The position numbers and the translations under genes were made by a program. From contig NZ_JAAHGH010000023.1 of NCBI RefSeq assembly GCF_010672525.1, positions 1-64,000 on the forward strand: 64,000 bases of DNA. Reading direction: 5' to 3'. Of this stretch, positions 46,260 through 55,678 are shown piece by piece. The notes under the pieces are model-generated. The model did no database searches. It had not been told where the DNA came from and saw only the letters and a list, made by a program, of their open reading frames with translations. The DNA is from Okeania sp. SIO2B3. GTDB taxonomy: Bacteria; Cyanobacteriota; Cyanobacteriia; Cyanobacteriales; Microcoleaceae. Numbering within the stretch: position 1 is the stretch's first letter; each line of letters begins with the position of its first letter.

Positions 46260-47260
46260 TCTCCTTGACTGGAGTTGTTTTAAACCTGAATTATTCGGTA
46301 AAGTATTTTCACTACCCTTATTATTCGTGACATTCTTTTTCCACATTAGGTTTTAGTAATAGCAGTTATTCAAGTTATTCAATATAATTCCACAAAAAAT
46401 CACTGAGAATTTTATACCGAGAAGCAACCTCTTCAATACTATTTGTTATCTATATCTATTATTATTTTCCTTCTTGCTTCTTGCTTCTTGTTTCTTCCTT
46501 TTTCCTTCTTAAACTGAAGTTGCTTTAAACCTTAATTATTCGGTAAAGTTTTTAAACCGCCCTGATTATTCGTGATATTCTTTTTCCACGCTTGGTATTA
46601 ATAATAGGGGTTATTCAATATAATTCCACAAAAAATCACTGATAAATTCATACTGAGAAGGAACTTATTCAATCCTATTTGTTATTGATATCTATTATTA
46701 TTTTTCCTTCTTCCTTCTTCCTTATTGAACTGAAGTTGCTTTAAACCTTAATTATTCGGTAAAGTATTTTCACTGCTCTTATTATTCGTGACATTCTTTT
46801 TCCACACTAGGCTTTATTAATAGCAGTTATTCAATATAATCCCACAAAAAATCACTGATAAATTCATACCGATAAGCAACCTATTCAATACTATTTTTTA
46901 TCTATATCTATTATTATTTTCCTTCTTGCTTCTTACTTCTTCCTTTTTCCTTCTTCAACTGAAGTTGCTTTAAACCTTAATTATTCGGTAAAGTATTTCA
47001 ACTGCCCTTATTATTTTATTAGTGAAATTATTTTTCCACAGTTGGTGTTAGTAATAGCAGTTATTCAATATAATTCACAAAAAAACACTGATAAATTCAT
47101 ACCGAGAAGTAAATTCTTCAATCCTATTTGTTATTTATATCTATTATTATTTTTATTTTTTTCCTTCTCTATTTTTCTTTCTCTCTTTTTCCTTCTTGTT
47201 TCTCTCTTTTTCCTTCTCTCTTTTTCCTTCTCTCTTTTTCCTTCTTCCTTCTTCCCTTCT
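46260..47260. repeat. Four tandem units of about 230 bp
   Basis: The marker ttattcggta recurs at 46291, 46536, 46752 and 46981 (spacings 245, 216, 229). Each unit runs actgaagttgctttaaacct, then attcgtgacattctttttcc, gcagttattcaatataattc, ctgataaattcataccgaga and a ttccttc tract. Copies differ by scattered substitutions, so the array is old. Confidence 0.88.
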
Positions 47261-47337
47261 TAATCAAAGTAGATATTCTAGAATAAATATGGTAACTTAT
47301 TAGATAATCATGTCTCAAACTCTTATCTAGGTCAGAT

Positions 47338-47541
47338 GCTTTCATTAATGGATAATGGATAATTGATAATTACCTCTGGTTAAAACCGTTACGGAATTGA
47401 ATATAAGGAAGTATTATTTCTTTTCTCTTGGTCGATTGGATATGGTTAGGAAACTCATCAATCCCTCGACCGCTTTTTCCCCTTAAAAGGGGAGGCTTTA
47501 AACCAGAATTATTTAATTATTAATTATTAATTATTCGGTAA
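47338..47541. repeat. Dispersed palindromic element, long copy
   Basis: Reverse-complement relative of 9431-9592, with about 42 extra bases (ttggtcgattggatatgg ... atccctcgaccgc) forming an internal hairpin. Confidence 0.8.
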
Positions 47542-47711
47542 CCCCCAAGCTTGATTTTTATTAAAGCTGCATTTCTATAATTTTGTAAATAATGCAAGGC
47601 ATATCTCGAACAAGGTTATTTTTTCTTATTTTGTCATAACGACTCTGGAAAAGATATCAAAGTTTGTTACTGCAATTATCATCAATCGAACTCGAAAATT
47701 AAATAACCAAT

Positions 47712-48767
47712 ATGAAGCCAAATAATCTGTATGATTCCTGCTATTTATTTCTACCAACTATGATAATATTCATGCTTTGTTTATTAAATTTTGGCTGTAA
47801 TAACCAAGCAAAAATTTCAGAAGACCCTGAACCAACTTTCTCAAAAAAACAGTTATCTTCTCCAGTTAGTCAAGTATCAGACAAAATTTTTCAAACAGAA
47901 ATTAAAGCTACCCAACCTTGGAAAATAGCCTACATTCTGAAAACTACTCCACAAGAACCTTATTGGAAAGATGTCAAAGAAGGCGCTGAAAAAGCAGCAC
48001 AAAATTTCAATGTAGATATCACTATAATTAATTCCGAAAAACCTCAAACAACAGAATTTGTTGAAGACCAAATTATTCTAGTAGCAAATTTAATTGAAAC
48101 GGAAGAAATAGATGGAATTATCATCGGTTCATCTGATTCAATTCGATTAGTTCCTGCCATCGAAAAAGCTATTAATTCGGGTATACCAGTTATTGCTATG
48201 GATACTCCACTTAATAGTGATAGAATACTAACTTTTGTTGGATTTGATAATTTTGCTGCGGGAAAATCAATAGGTGAGTGGGTGGTTAAAAAATTAGGAG
48301 GAAAAGGTACAGTAGCTATTTTAGATGGTGCGCCAAATCATGATAATTCTATTCAGCGTCGTCTGGGTTTTACAGCTGGTTTAAAAACAGGGGATATGAA
48401 AATAATTGCTATTGAATCTGCTAACTGGGAGCAATCAAAAGCACAAGAAACTACTACAAACTTGTTGGAAAAGTTTGACAATATTGATGCAATTATAGCG
48501 GCAAATGATAGTATGGCTCTAGGTGCTAGTCAAGCGGTAAAAAATAGTCAATATCCGCCAATAATTATTACAGGATTTGATGGCCTAGAAAATGGTTTAC
48601 AAGCAATTAAACAAGGTAAAATTACAGCGACAATTAATCAAGCACCAAAACAACAAGCACGATTGGCAATTCAATTAATGATTCGTCATCTAGAAAATGG
48701 AGAAAATTTTCCCAATATTATCCTTTTACCAAATACTGAAGTCATAACTTCAGAAAATTTTGATTGA
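47712..48767 (+). CDS. Periplasmic sugar-type binding protein (lipoprotein)
   Basis: 351 residues. The N-terminal hydrophobic segment ends LLNFGC (Cys29), a plausible lipobox. The rest is a type 1 periplasmic binding fold of the ribose/xylose (Peripla_BP_4) kind: WKIAYILKTTPQEPYWKDVK, DGIIIGSSDSIRLVPAIEKA, IPVIAMDTPL, TFVGFDNFAAGKSIGEWVVK, DGAPNHDNSIQRRLGF, IIAANDSMALGASQAV and GFDGLENGLQAIKQG. No ABC permease or ATPase is nearby. It is instead followed by a hybrid sensor kinase with an extracytoplasmic domain, so it may deliver a ligand signal in the way LuxP does for LuxQ. That coupling is inferred. Confidence 0.88.
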   Translation: MKPNNLYDSCYLFLPTMIIFMLCLLNFGCNNQAKISEDPEPTFSKKQLSSPVSQVSDKIFQTEIKATQPWKIAYILKTTPQEPYWKDVKEGAEKAAQNFNVDITIINSEKPQTTEFVEDQIILVANLIETEEIDGIIIGSSDSIRLVPAIEKAINSGIPVIAMDTPLNSDRILTFVGFDNFAAGKSIGEWVVKKLGGKGTVAILDGAPNHDNSIQRRLGFTAGLKTGDMKIIAIESANWEQSKAQETTTNLLEKFDNIDAIIAANDSMALGASQAVKNSQYPPIIITGFDGLENGLQAIKQGKITATINQAPKQQARLAIQLMIRHLENGENFPNIILLPNTEVITSENFD

Positions 48768-48870
48768 AGAAGGAAGAAGAAAGAAGGAAGAAGGAAGAAG
48801 GAAGAAAGCAGAAGGCAGAAGGTCTAATACCATTTCTCAAAAACTTTTCTACATTTTGTTGAGTAGGGGA

Positions 48871-49003
48871 CCCACCCCTAACCCCTCCCAGGAGGGGGAG
48901 TGGGGGAGTGGGGGAGTGAACCCACCCCTAACCCCTCCCAGGAGGGGGAGTGGGGGAGTGGGGGAGTGAACCCACCCCTAACCCCTCCCAGGAGGGGAAG
49001 TAA
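48871..49003. repeat. 50-bp tandem repeat, nearly three copies
   Basis: Units start at 48871, 48921 and 48971: cccacccctaacccctccca, then ggagggggagtgggggagtg. The same first half is dispersed singly elsewhere (21944, 26664, 53414, 53470). Confidence 0.9.
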
Positions 49004-49126
49004 ACATCAGAATAATTAACATTAATGCAAGCTGAAATTAGCATGCAAAGTGATTTTGATTGTGCTGATTAGTTGATAACTGAAGTACTGCCCAAGTATA
49101 GCAATACTTTTGGGAATTGGTATAAT

Positions 49127-49208
49127 TGTATGGGGATTAAAATCCCAAACAATTTTAAGTACCCCCGTTGACGGTGAGGTATTAAACTCGTAAAAGAAAA
49201 GATAAATT
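49127..49208. repeat. Dispersed repeat before sensor kinase
   Basis: The pattern tggggatt...aacaatttt...gacggtgaggtattaaac matches 51616-51702, just after the kinase, and also about 10922-10985, with a truncated copy near 9377. The kinase gene is thus flanked by two copies in the same orientation. Confidence 0.75.
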
Positions 49209-49222
49209 TAACTATTAAATTC

Positions 49223-51583
49223 ATGAATATCAATAATATTTACACCAAAATTTTTTATCCTAATTTCAAAACTCAGAAATTAGAACAACAACCAACATCC
49301 TTGAGAAAACAAATAACATTTAGAGTTATTATACTTAGCTTAATTGCTATTCTCGGTATTACAGCTACAACTTTACTAAGTTTGTTAGTAACAATACAAC
49401 AAGCTCATCAAAAAATTAACCATGCCAAAGTAGAAGCAGCTACAAGCTTTAACCAATTTTTTTTAGCACTAGAAAGCGATATGGTAGCAACAAGTGCTGC
49501 TTTATCAACAACTAATGATTTTAATAAAATCAACTTGATAATGAATCAGATGCGAGATAGAAATCGCTCTTTTTTAGATTTAATAGTTGTAGGTCTGGAC
49601 GGGAAAGTTTTAGTACAAAATAGTAGATTTAATCGTCCAAAACAAAAACAAATAAATCAACAACCTTGGTTATCTGATCGTGGTCGAGTTGAATCTTTAT
49701 ATATTAGTAACGTCAAATTTGAAAATCAACAACCATATTTAGAAGTAGCGGTCGCTGTTACTAATGATATTGGAATTTCTCAAAGTTCATTAGTGGCGAG
49801 AGTTGACTTGACAGAATTATGGGATAAAACAATTGAAATTAAAGTCGGAAATAACGGTTATGTATATATCGTAAACAATGAAGGTTTAGTCATTGTTCAT
49901 CAGAACCAAAATTTTATTCAAAAAACAACGAACCTTAAAGCATTATCTGGTGGGAAAAGTAGCAAATATCAACCACAAATAAATATATATCAAGCAATTG
50001 ATAAAAATTGGGTATTCTCTAATAGTCAAAGTTTAGCCAAAGTACCTTGGTTAGTTATTGTTGAAGAACCAATAAAAGAAGCACTTCAACCATTCCTAAT
50101 ACCAGTAATATTTTTATTGCTGACTCTTCTATCTATAGTTTTAATTGTCTATAACATAGTTTCTTTTACTCGACATAGAATTGTATTGCCATTACGGTTT
50201 ATAGACCAAGCTGTAGCTACTATGGCAAATAGAGCATTAAACCATAGAATAAAAGTTAAACATAATGACGAACTAGGAGCTTTAGCACAATCCTTTAATC
50301 AAATGGCTCAACAGTTACAAAATTCTTTTGAAGCATTAGAAATTAGAGTCAAAGAACGTACTGCTGAATTAATGGAAGCAAAAGTAGCTGCTGATACTGC
50401 CAATAAAGCAAAAAGTGAATTTTTAGCAAACATGAGCCATGAATTACGGACTCCTCTAAATGGAATATTAGGTATAGCCCAACTTCTGCAAAATTCACCA
50501 AATTTTACATCTCAAGAACAACAAGAAGTTGAAATTATTTATCAATCTGGTTCTCATTTACTTACACTCATTAGTGATATTCTCGACATATCTAAAATAG
50601 AAGCTGGTAAACTAGAATTTTTGCCAGAAAAGTTAGATTTCCCCAAATTTCTGCATGGAATAGTTGAAATATTAAGGGTTCGTGCTCAAGAAAAGAAAAT
50701 TTATTTGAACTATCAAGTTACTGACAAATTACCTCCTAGAATTATAGTAGATGAAAAAAGATTAAGACAGGTACTAATTAACTTATTAGGAAATGCCATT
50801 AAATTTACTGACCAAGGGGGAGTTAACTTTAAAGTAGGTTCTATCAGAGAAAATTATTCACAATCAGAAAAACAGCAAAAAATTCGCTTTCAAGTAGAAG
50901 ACACAGGTCAAGGTATTCATCCCCATAACTTAGAAAAAATATTCCTACCATTTGAACAAGTAGGAAAGAATCAAAACAAAGTTGAAGGAACAGGATTAGG
51001 ACTAGCAATTAGCAACAAAATAGTAGAGACAATGGGAGGTTCATTAAAAGTAACCAGCAAACCAGGAATTGGTAGTATTTTCTGGGTAGATTTAGACTTA
51101 CCTCTAGCTCCAGAATTACCACAACAAGTAAACTCAAATTCATCATTAATTACTACTCAAAAATCCAATAATTCCCAGTGCATAAAACAATCTATGGTAC
51201 GCGTTCTCTTAGCAGAAGATAATCCTGTCAACCAAATTATTGCGAAGAAAATGTTGCATCGCTTAGGATATACTATAGAAATAGCAAAAAATGGTTTAGC
51301 AGCAGTAGAAGCAGTCAAAAACCAATTCTACGACATCATCTTTATGGATATACAAATGCCTGAAATGGATGGGATAGAAGCTACCCATCATATCCGTCAA
51401 CTATTTAAAAATACTACATCTAATTGCCAACCTTGGATTATTGCTATGACAGCAAACGCAATGAAAGAAGACCGAGAAAACTGTTTCAAAGCAGGTATGA
51501 ATGACTATCTAAGTAAACCTGTACAACTGCAGGAACTTGCTGCAACTCTAGAAAAATTCCTTAAAGAAGGAGTCAGGAGTTAG
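49223..51583 (+). CDS. Hybrid sensor histidine kinase (dCache-HAMP-HisKA-HATPase-REC)
   Basis: 786 residues. Membrane helix 1 (about 32-58), an extracytoplasmic dCache-like sensor (about 60-288; [38 protein letters not shown]), membrane helix 2 (about 290-315), HAMP (about 322-374), a short coil, HisKA with phosphoacceptor H406 ([16 protein letters not shown]), HATPase_c with N box ([13 protein letters not shown]), DTGQGI and [13 protein letters not shown], and a C-terminal receiver with D709 ([14 protein letters not shown]) and SKP. It is a membrane phosphorelay kinase; no Hpt or output protein lies nearby. The binding protein upstream is its likely ligand partner. The TAG stop overlaps an aggagtcagg satellite. 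Confidence 0.95.
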   Translation: MNINNIYTKIFYPNFKTQKLEQQPTSLRKQITFRVIILSLIAILGITATTLLSLLVTIQQAHQKINHAKVEAATSFNQFFLALESDMVATSAALSTTNDFNKINLIMNQMRDRNRSFLDLIVVGLDGKVLVQNSRFNRPKQKQINQQPWLSDRGRVESLYISNVKFENQQPYLEVAVAVTNDIGISQSSLVARVDLTELWDKTIEIKVGNNGYVYIVNNEGLVIVHQNQNFIQKTTNLKALSGGKSSKYQPQINIYQAIDKNWVFSNSQSLAKVPWLVIVEEPIKEALQPFLIPVIFLLLTLLSIVLIVYNIVSFTRHRIVLPLRFIDQAVATMANRALNHRIKVKHNDELGALAQSFNQMAQQLQNSFEALEIRVKERTAELMEAKVAADTANKAKSEFLANMSHELRTPLNGILGIAQLLQNSPNFTSQEQQEVEIIYQSGSHLLTLISDILDISKIEAGKLEFLPEKLDFPKFLHGIVEILRVRAQEKKIYLNYQVTDKLPPRIIVDEKRLRQVLINLLGNAIKFTDQGGVNFKVGSIRENYSQSEKQQKIRFQVEDTGQGIHPHNLEKIFLPFEQVGKNQNKVEGTGLGLAISNKIVETMGGSLKVTSKPGIGSIFWVDLDLPLAPELPQQVNSNSSLITTQKSNNSQCIKQSMVRVLLAEDNPVNQIIAKKMLHRLGYTIEIAKNGLAAVEAVKNQFYDIIFMDIQMPEMDGIEATHHIRQLFKNTTSNCQPWIIAMTANAMKEDRENCFKAGMNDYLSKPVQLQELAATLEKFLKEGVRS

Positions 51584-52090
51584 GAGTCAGGAGTCAGGAG
51601 GGAAAATTGAAAATTGCATGGGGACTACTTCCCCAAACAATTTTGAGCACCGCAAGTGACGGTGGGGTATTAAACCCACATCCATAAAAGATAAATTAAG
51701 GCAGTTCTGAAAAGTGCTTGACTTAGCAATATTATATTCGGTTGAACAGTTTAAATAATTTTTAGAGATAGGGAAATTAGAATTAGGATAGACAAGATAT
51801 TCAGTATAGAAAAATGTTTGATATTCAGCGATGAGAAAAGATTTCTAAATTATCTTCCTTTCTGACTCCTGACTCCTAATTTTTAGACCAAGGAAAAAGA
51901 AATTTGTAGTCAATATTTACTCAAATGGCATTAATCCCAATTTTCATATCAAGTCTCATTAATTAGCAATAATAAAAATGTTTTCTTTGATAAATTTCTC
52001 CCTGTTCCCTATTCCCTAAATTTTTTATTGTTGGTATTCAAAGAGACATGATATCAAAGATTTAATTTTGATTTATTCTCCAAAAATATC
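51584..52090. other. Repeat-containing intergenic region
   Basis: A short gagtcagg satellite, the second flanking copy of the dispersed repeat (51616-51702), AT-rich sequence, and the inverted partial copy of the 41-bp repeat (51947-51964). No gene is seen. Confidence 0.6.
51616..51702. repeat. Dispersed repeat after sensor kinase
   Basis: tggggactacttccccaaac, then aattttgagcacc...gacggtggggtattaaaccc. Relative of 49127-49208. Confidence 0.75.
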
Positions 52091-52372
52091 TTAATCACTA
52101 GGTAATTTTTCCCCAGAACAATAATCGCAAATTCCACCACCTACAGAAAAACAATAGCACTTAGCAGCTATATCTTCAAAATTAGTTTTCTCCTTTTTAG
52201 AAGGTTCAAATTTTACCCAAGGTTCTTCAAATTCATCATCATATCTCATCCACTTACCGTCATCAACAAGTATCTTATAGCAATTACCACTACCACGAGG
52301 AAACAGGACTACATAGTCTTCCTGAAATATTACATAATACCCTCTATCTCTCCATTCTTCTGCTAAGGCCAT
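52091..52372 (-). CDS. Small unknown protein with Cys-rich end
   Basis: 93 residues, ATG start, no membrane segment. The N-terminal half is beta-like (RGYYVIFQEDYVVLFPRGSG). The C-terminal half ends in a Cys cluster (CYCFSVGGGICDYC) that might bind a metal. The composition looks coding-like and the frame ends properly, but I do not recognise a family. It lies downstream of the truncated HAD gene on the same strand, about 220 bp away. Confidence 0.5.
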   Translation of the reverse strand: MALAEEWRDRGYYVIFQEDYVVLFPRGSGNCYKILVDDGKWMRYDDEFEEPWVKFEPSKKEKTNFEDIAAKCYCFSVGGGICDYCSGEKLPSD

Positions 52373-52594
52373 ATTGTCTTTGTTTTTTTTAATTATGTGT
52401 TTAAATTGTATATCATGTTTGGTTGAACACTGATAAATAGATCAATATAAAGAATAGCAATTTGATAAATTTTTGCTACAAATAGTGAGACTTTTTATAG
52501 GAGTCAGGAGTAATATCATGTGCTGTGTATAACGGCTTCTTAAATTGTTCCAGATGGACAAAAACTCTCCACTAGAAATACCATTTAAGATTGG

Positions 52595-52690
52595 TTATTC
52601 TTTAACAAGACGTACAACAGCCTTACCCGCTGCACCCAAATAATCGACAAGGGTTTGATCAATATCAAAGAAAATAAACTTAATACTCAT
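52595..52690 (-). pseudogene. Truncated HAD-superfamily hydrolase fragment
   Basis: 31 codons from an ATG that overlaps the upstream kinase stop (ATGA): MSIKFIFFDIDQTLVDYLGA, then AGKAVVRLVKE and a stop. DIDQTLVD is the catalytic HAD motif I (DxDxT). The remaining motifs are missing, so only the N-terminus survives. The start overlap suggests the intact gene was once translationally coupled to the kinase. Confidence 0.7.
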
Positions 52691-53367
52691 TTAACGAGAG
52701 AATTTGCTAATTCACTATAGTAATCTCTGTGGTGAATAAAATCCACTGTAATTGTTTTAATCTCGATAAATTTACTAATGCGGTTATAAAATTCAAATAG
52801 TTTATTTTGCCAATTTAAGTAGTAGATACTTACTTGCTCATCATTTCCTATTTTTTCCAGATACCGAGACCAGGCGGCGTTTCTATAAAGTTTAGTAGTA
52901 GCAACAGCTTGGTTGATCAGAGAATCTGGCAATTTCAGAATTACTACCGAGAACCCTAGTTCTTCTAAACGTTTATAAATATCCCTAATTTTGAATTCAT
53001 CCTCAGAGGTTGAATTCCATAACTTCAAGGTTTTTAGGTTGGCATAATGACTACCTAGAAACCTTTCTAGGATGGAGTCAATCATAGCATTGCCTTGATT
53101 ATGATGAAATTTACTACCAGATTTCCAAGAGGCAATGCTTTCCAACTTCTCAACAATGTGAGAGGCCAAATCAATAGTAGCTTGTGCTGTTAAGATTCCC
53201 TTGGCTTTTTCATCTTCTAGGACCCGTTCGGTGTAATGTTCACTAATATAAACCTTTGTTCTAGAAGAATGTTTCGTCGCTAATACCTTTTGCAACTCTG
53301 TAATTAATGTGGTTTTACCAGATGCTACAACTCCCTCAAGAATCCAGCCATTAATCTGCTTTACCAT
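52687..53367 (-). CDS. P-loop nucleoside/nucleotide kinase-like protein
   Basis: 226 residues. Walker A is GVVASGKTT (about 12-20). A later DSILERFLGSHYANL resembles the D-R-(F/Y) motif of deoxynucleoside and thymidylate kinases, and FSVVILKLPDSLINQAV would be the following core strand and lid. Cytoplasmic. The exact substrate is unclear; a nucleotide, nucleoside or another small molecule is possible. The stop codon overlaps the start of a HAD phosphatase remnant, a pairing that suggests phosphorylation and dephosphorylation of related substrates. No orthologue is recognised by name. Confidence 0.7.
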   Translation of the reverse strand: MVKQINGWILEGVVASGKTTLITELQKVLATKHSSRTKVYISEHYTERVLEDEKAKGILTAQATIDLASHIVEKLESIASWKSGSKFHHNQGNAMIDSILERFLGSHYANLKTLKLWNSTSEDEFKIRDIYKRLEELGFSVVILKLPDSLINQAVATTKLYRNAAWSRYLEKIGNDEQVSIYYLNWQNKLFEFYNRISKFIEIKTITVDFIHHRDYYSELANSLVK

Positions 53368-53372
53368 AATAT

Positions 53373-53607
53373 TATATTCATGTTCGGTTGAATACTTATA
53401 AATAACTTAGCGAGGAGTCAGGAGTCAACCCACCCCTAACCCCTCCCAGGAGGGGAAGTCAGAAGTCAACCCACCCCTCGCCCCTCCCAGGAGGGGAAGA
53501 AAGGAGAAAAATCAAGATAATTTCAGTATTTCAAGATAATTTCAGTATTTATTCGGTACTGTCAGTTCTGAAATTTTATTTATAACTGATTATCCGAACA
53601 TGATATT
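53373..53607. repeat. Element with tattcatgttcgg ends
   Basis: The left end tattcatgttcggttgaata is mirrored at the right by ttatccgaacatgata. The interior includes two copies of the cccacccctaacccctccca block and a short duplicated tcaagataatttcagtattt. Same family as 46074-46200. Confidence 0.65.
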
Positions 53608-53615
53608 ACTCTATT

Positions 53616-53754
53616 AGAGTTGTTGGGAATTAAGCTGAAAAATGGCTAAAACCCTTATTAGTCAAGGTTTATAGTGTTTTTCGACCCTCAAATCCTGAAA
53701 ATCTTATTATAGTAAGCTTTTAAGGCTTTTGAATTTTTATTTCCCAACAACTCT
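53616..53754. repeat. 139-bp MITE with perfect 14-bp inverted ends
   Basis: agagttgttgggaa at the left is exactly mirrored by ttcccaacaactct at the right, with direct ctatt flanks on both sides (53611-53615 ctatt; 53755-53759 attta, partly matching). The AT-rich interior is non-coding. Confidence 0.8.
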
Positions 53755-53767
53755 ATTTAAAAGAAAA

Positions 53768-55678
53768 TTAACTAGCTAACTCTTTAACCTTACTCATAAT
53801 ACCTTCAGGATCGATCCCTTGATGAGGGAACTGTTCCCATAGACCACCACAACCTTCTTGGTGAGTAGCTAAGTAACCAAACTTAGGAGTCAAACCACGT
53901 TCCAGTAACCAAGAACCGAAACGACTACCCAAACCTGTACGACGGTTGAACGCTTCAACAACCAATACAAAAGGAGCACTACCAACTTTCTGCAACATAT
54001 CTTCGTCAATGACATTGAGAGTAGGTTTATTAATCAAACCAACATCTATTCCTTGCTGCTTCAGACGTTCCACTGCATCAAGAGAGCGGTACAACGCATC
54101 ACCAAAACTGACAATATAACCTGCTGTACCTTCCCGGATGACTTCATCTTTCCCAGGAGTAAACTTATAACCTTCACCAAAGAATTCATTACCATTGCTG
54201 TCTAACAGAATTGGTACTTTGGAGCGAGTGGAGAAGATAAACCGCATTCCAGTTTGAGTAAATACTGCTTCCACACAAGCTTTCATTTGGTTCGCATCAG
54301 CAGGGAAATATAAGCGAGTTTCATAACCATCATCAAGACCGTTATCGGCAAACATATTATTGATGCCAAAGTGGCAAGTATTGTCTGCCATGTCATCTAT
54401 ACCAGCGTGGGAGAAGTGACACAAAACGTTCGAGTTGTTCAACCGCGCCATTGTAATTTCAGAAATACACATTTCTAAGAAAGCACTGAATGTGGCAAAA
54501 ATACCTTGCTTCCCTGCTTCCATACCAAACCCCGCAGCAGCAGAAAAATTGCCACGCTCCATGATGCCACCACTAATAAACCGCTCTGGAAAAGCATCAT
54601 GAATTTGTTTGAAACCACAAGAACCTTCTAAGTCACTGTCAACAAATAAATGATTTTTGCGTTCCTCTTCACTCATACCTTTGAGGACAGATACCACACT
54701 CTCACCAAAGACGTTGCGGTTAGAACCCATTTTGTCACTTACACCCATAAAAGTGTAACTTTGCTTTGGTTTTTCAATATCTTTAAGATAGTTAACTGCT
54801 TCAGTTCTGCCTTTTGCATCTAGATATTCGATCGCTAATTTTAAAGGAATCACATCATGTCCGTGGGTAGAACCTTCTAGACCTTCAATACCCACACTCA
54901 TTTTCCGCTTATTAATCACAGCGATCGGACCTTCAGTTGTAGCCGCCTGACATATTCGTTGATACAGACTGTCTAAATCTTCCCCATCTCCTTCAAGTAC
55001 GGTTAAGCCATGACCTGTCAAGGTTTTGTTGAGGTCGTAACCTTTTAAATAGTCGGAGGGATGACCCGCAATAGTAACATCATTATCATCAATTATCAAT
55101 TTAACATTGAGATTTTGTGCTACTGCCATTCTTGCTGCTTCAGCATCGTTACCCTCTTGTTGAGAACCGTCGGAACCCAAGCAAAAGACTAATTTATCAG
55201 GATTTGCCATTGCCACACCATTGATATAAGGCCACATATGACCTAATCTACCGGAACTGAATTTAACTCCAGGAGTAAATCCTAATTCTGGGTGTCCTGG
55301 TAAATGAGAATTAGCTGCCCGATAATTTACCAGACGTTCCACAGGAAGTTCTCCTGCGATAGCTGCCATTAAGTATTGAGTAGCCACACGGTGTCCAGCT
55401 TCATCAAAGAAAATAGGTACAAATTTTTCTGCTGCACCTCGGAAAAAGGCATCTAAAATCATAACTTCGGGCACTGTGTCATAAGGGCCACCTGTATGAC
55501 CTCCTACTCCTCTAGCAGCACCAGTGGCGGTGAAGAAAATTATAGTATCACGGCAAAGTTGAATATTTGCTTTGAGTGTGTCGCGTTGTTCGTCTGTGAG
55601 AGTTGGGTTTGTGGGGTCGAGAGAAAGTGGTTTATAGCTTCCTATGTCAATTGGAAATGGTGCTGTAGTAATTGTCAT
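53768..55678 (-). CDS. Transketolase-like thiamine-diphosphate enzyme
   Basis: 636 residues with the three transketolase-type domains. The TPP/metal motif is CLGSDGSQQEGNDAEAARMA and extends to LIIDDNDVTIAGH. Conserved segments before it include GGHTGGPYDTVPEVMIL and GRLGHMWPYINGVAMA. The middle PYR domain has the catalytic-Glu context SGGIMERGNFSAAAGFGMEA and then CHFSHAGIDDMADNTCHFGI. The C-terminal domain has VVEAFNRRTGLGSRFGSWLL. It differs from the housekeeping transketolase (TktA) and fits a separate cyanobacterial class. It may transfer two-carbon units or act on another keto-sugar; the substrate is unproven. Start ATG at 55678. Encoded alone. Confidence 0.85.
   Translation of the reverse strand: MTITTAPFPIDIGSYKPLSLDPTNPTLTDEQRDTLKANIQLCRDTIIFFTATGAARGVGGHTGGPYDTVPEVMILDAFFRGAAEKFVPIFFDEAGHRVATQYLMAAIAGELPVERLVNYRAANSHLPGHPELGFTPGVKFSSGRLGHMWPYINGVAMANPDKLVFCLGSDGSQQEGNDAEAARMAVAQNLNVKLIIDDNDVTIAGHPSDYLKGYDLNKTLTGHGLTVLEGDGEDLDSLYQRICQAATTEGPIAVINKRKMSVGIEGLEGSTHGHDVIPLKLAIEYLDAKGRTEAVNYLKDIEKPKQSYTFMGVSDKMGSNRNVFGESVVSVLKGMSEEERKNHLFVDSDLEGSCGFKQIHDAFPERFISGGIMERGNFSAAAGFGMEAGKQGIFATFSAFLEMCISEITMARLNNSNVLCHFSHAGIDDMADNTCHFGINNMFADNGLDDGYETRLYFPADANQMKACVEAVFTQTGMRFIFSTRSKVPILLDSNGNEFFGEGYKFTPGKDEVIREGTAGYIVSFGDALYRSLDAVERLKQQGIDVGLINKPTLNVIDEDMLQKVGSAPFVLVVEAFNRRTGLGSRFGSWLLERGLTPKFGYLATHQEGCGGLWEQFPHQGIDPEGIMSKVKELAS

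Larger units (their letters stand above)
45265..47711. other. 2.4-kb gene-free repeat region
   Basis: No credible gene. In order: a short copy of the acctctccttgaaa element end (45536), a MITE (45623-45881), a segment containing caatatttttacgcagtatt, a 127-bp element with inverted ends (46074-46200), four tandem units of 216-245 bp (about 46260-47260), and an inverted-orientation dispersed element (47338-47541). The leader of the binding-protein gene occupies the last 150 bases. Confidence 0.7.
48768..49222. other. Repeat-containing spacer
   Basis: A gaagaagg tract follows the stop codon directly, then three 50-bp tandem units (48871-49003), further AT-rich sequence, and a copy of the ggggattaaaatccc...gaggtattaaact repeat (49127-49208) immediately upstream of the sensor kinase. 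Confidence 0.65.
53368..53767. other. Two nested MITE-like elements
   Basis: The region is filled by the 235-bp element 53373-53607 and the 139-bp element 53616-53754. Nothing else is seen. Confidence 0.7.

Noticed and set aside
46260-47260. CRISPR-like periodic repeat
   Set aside because: Units of about 230 bp without short constant repeats and unique spacers.
47042-47263. Ser/Phe/Leu-rich 73-residue frame
   Set aside because: Composed mainly of the ttccttctc tract and the last unit of a tandem array.
48760-48969. Arg/Lys/Glu then Pro/Gly-rich frame after the binding protein
   Set aside because: Reads a gaagaagg tract and the 50-bp tandem repeat.
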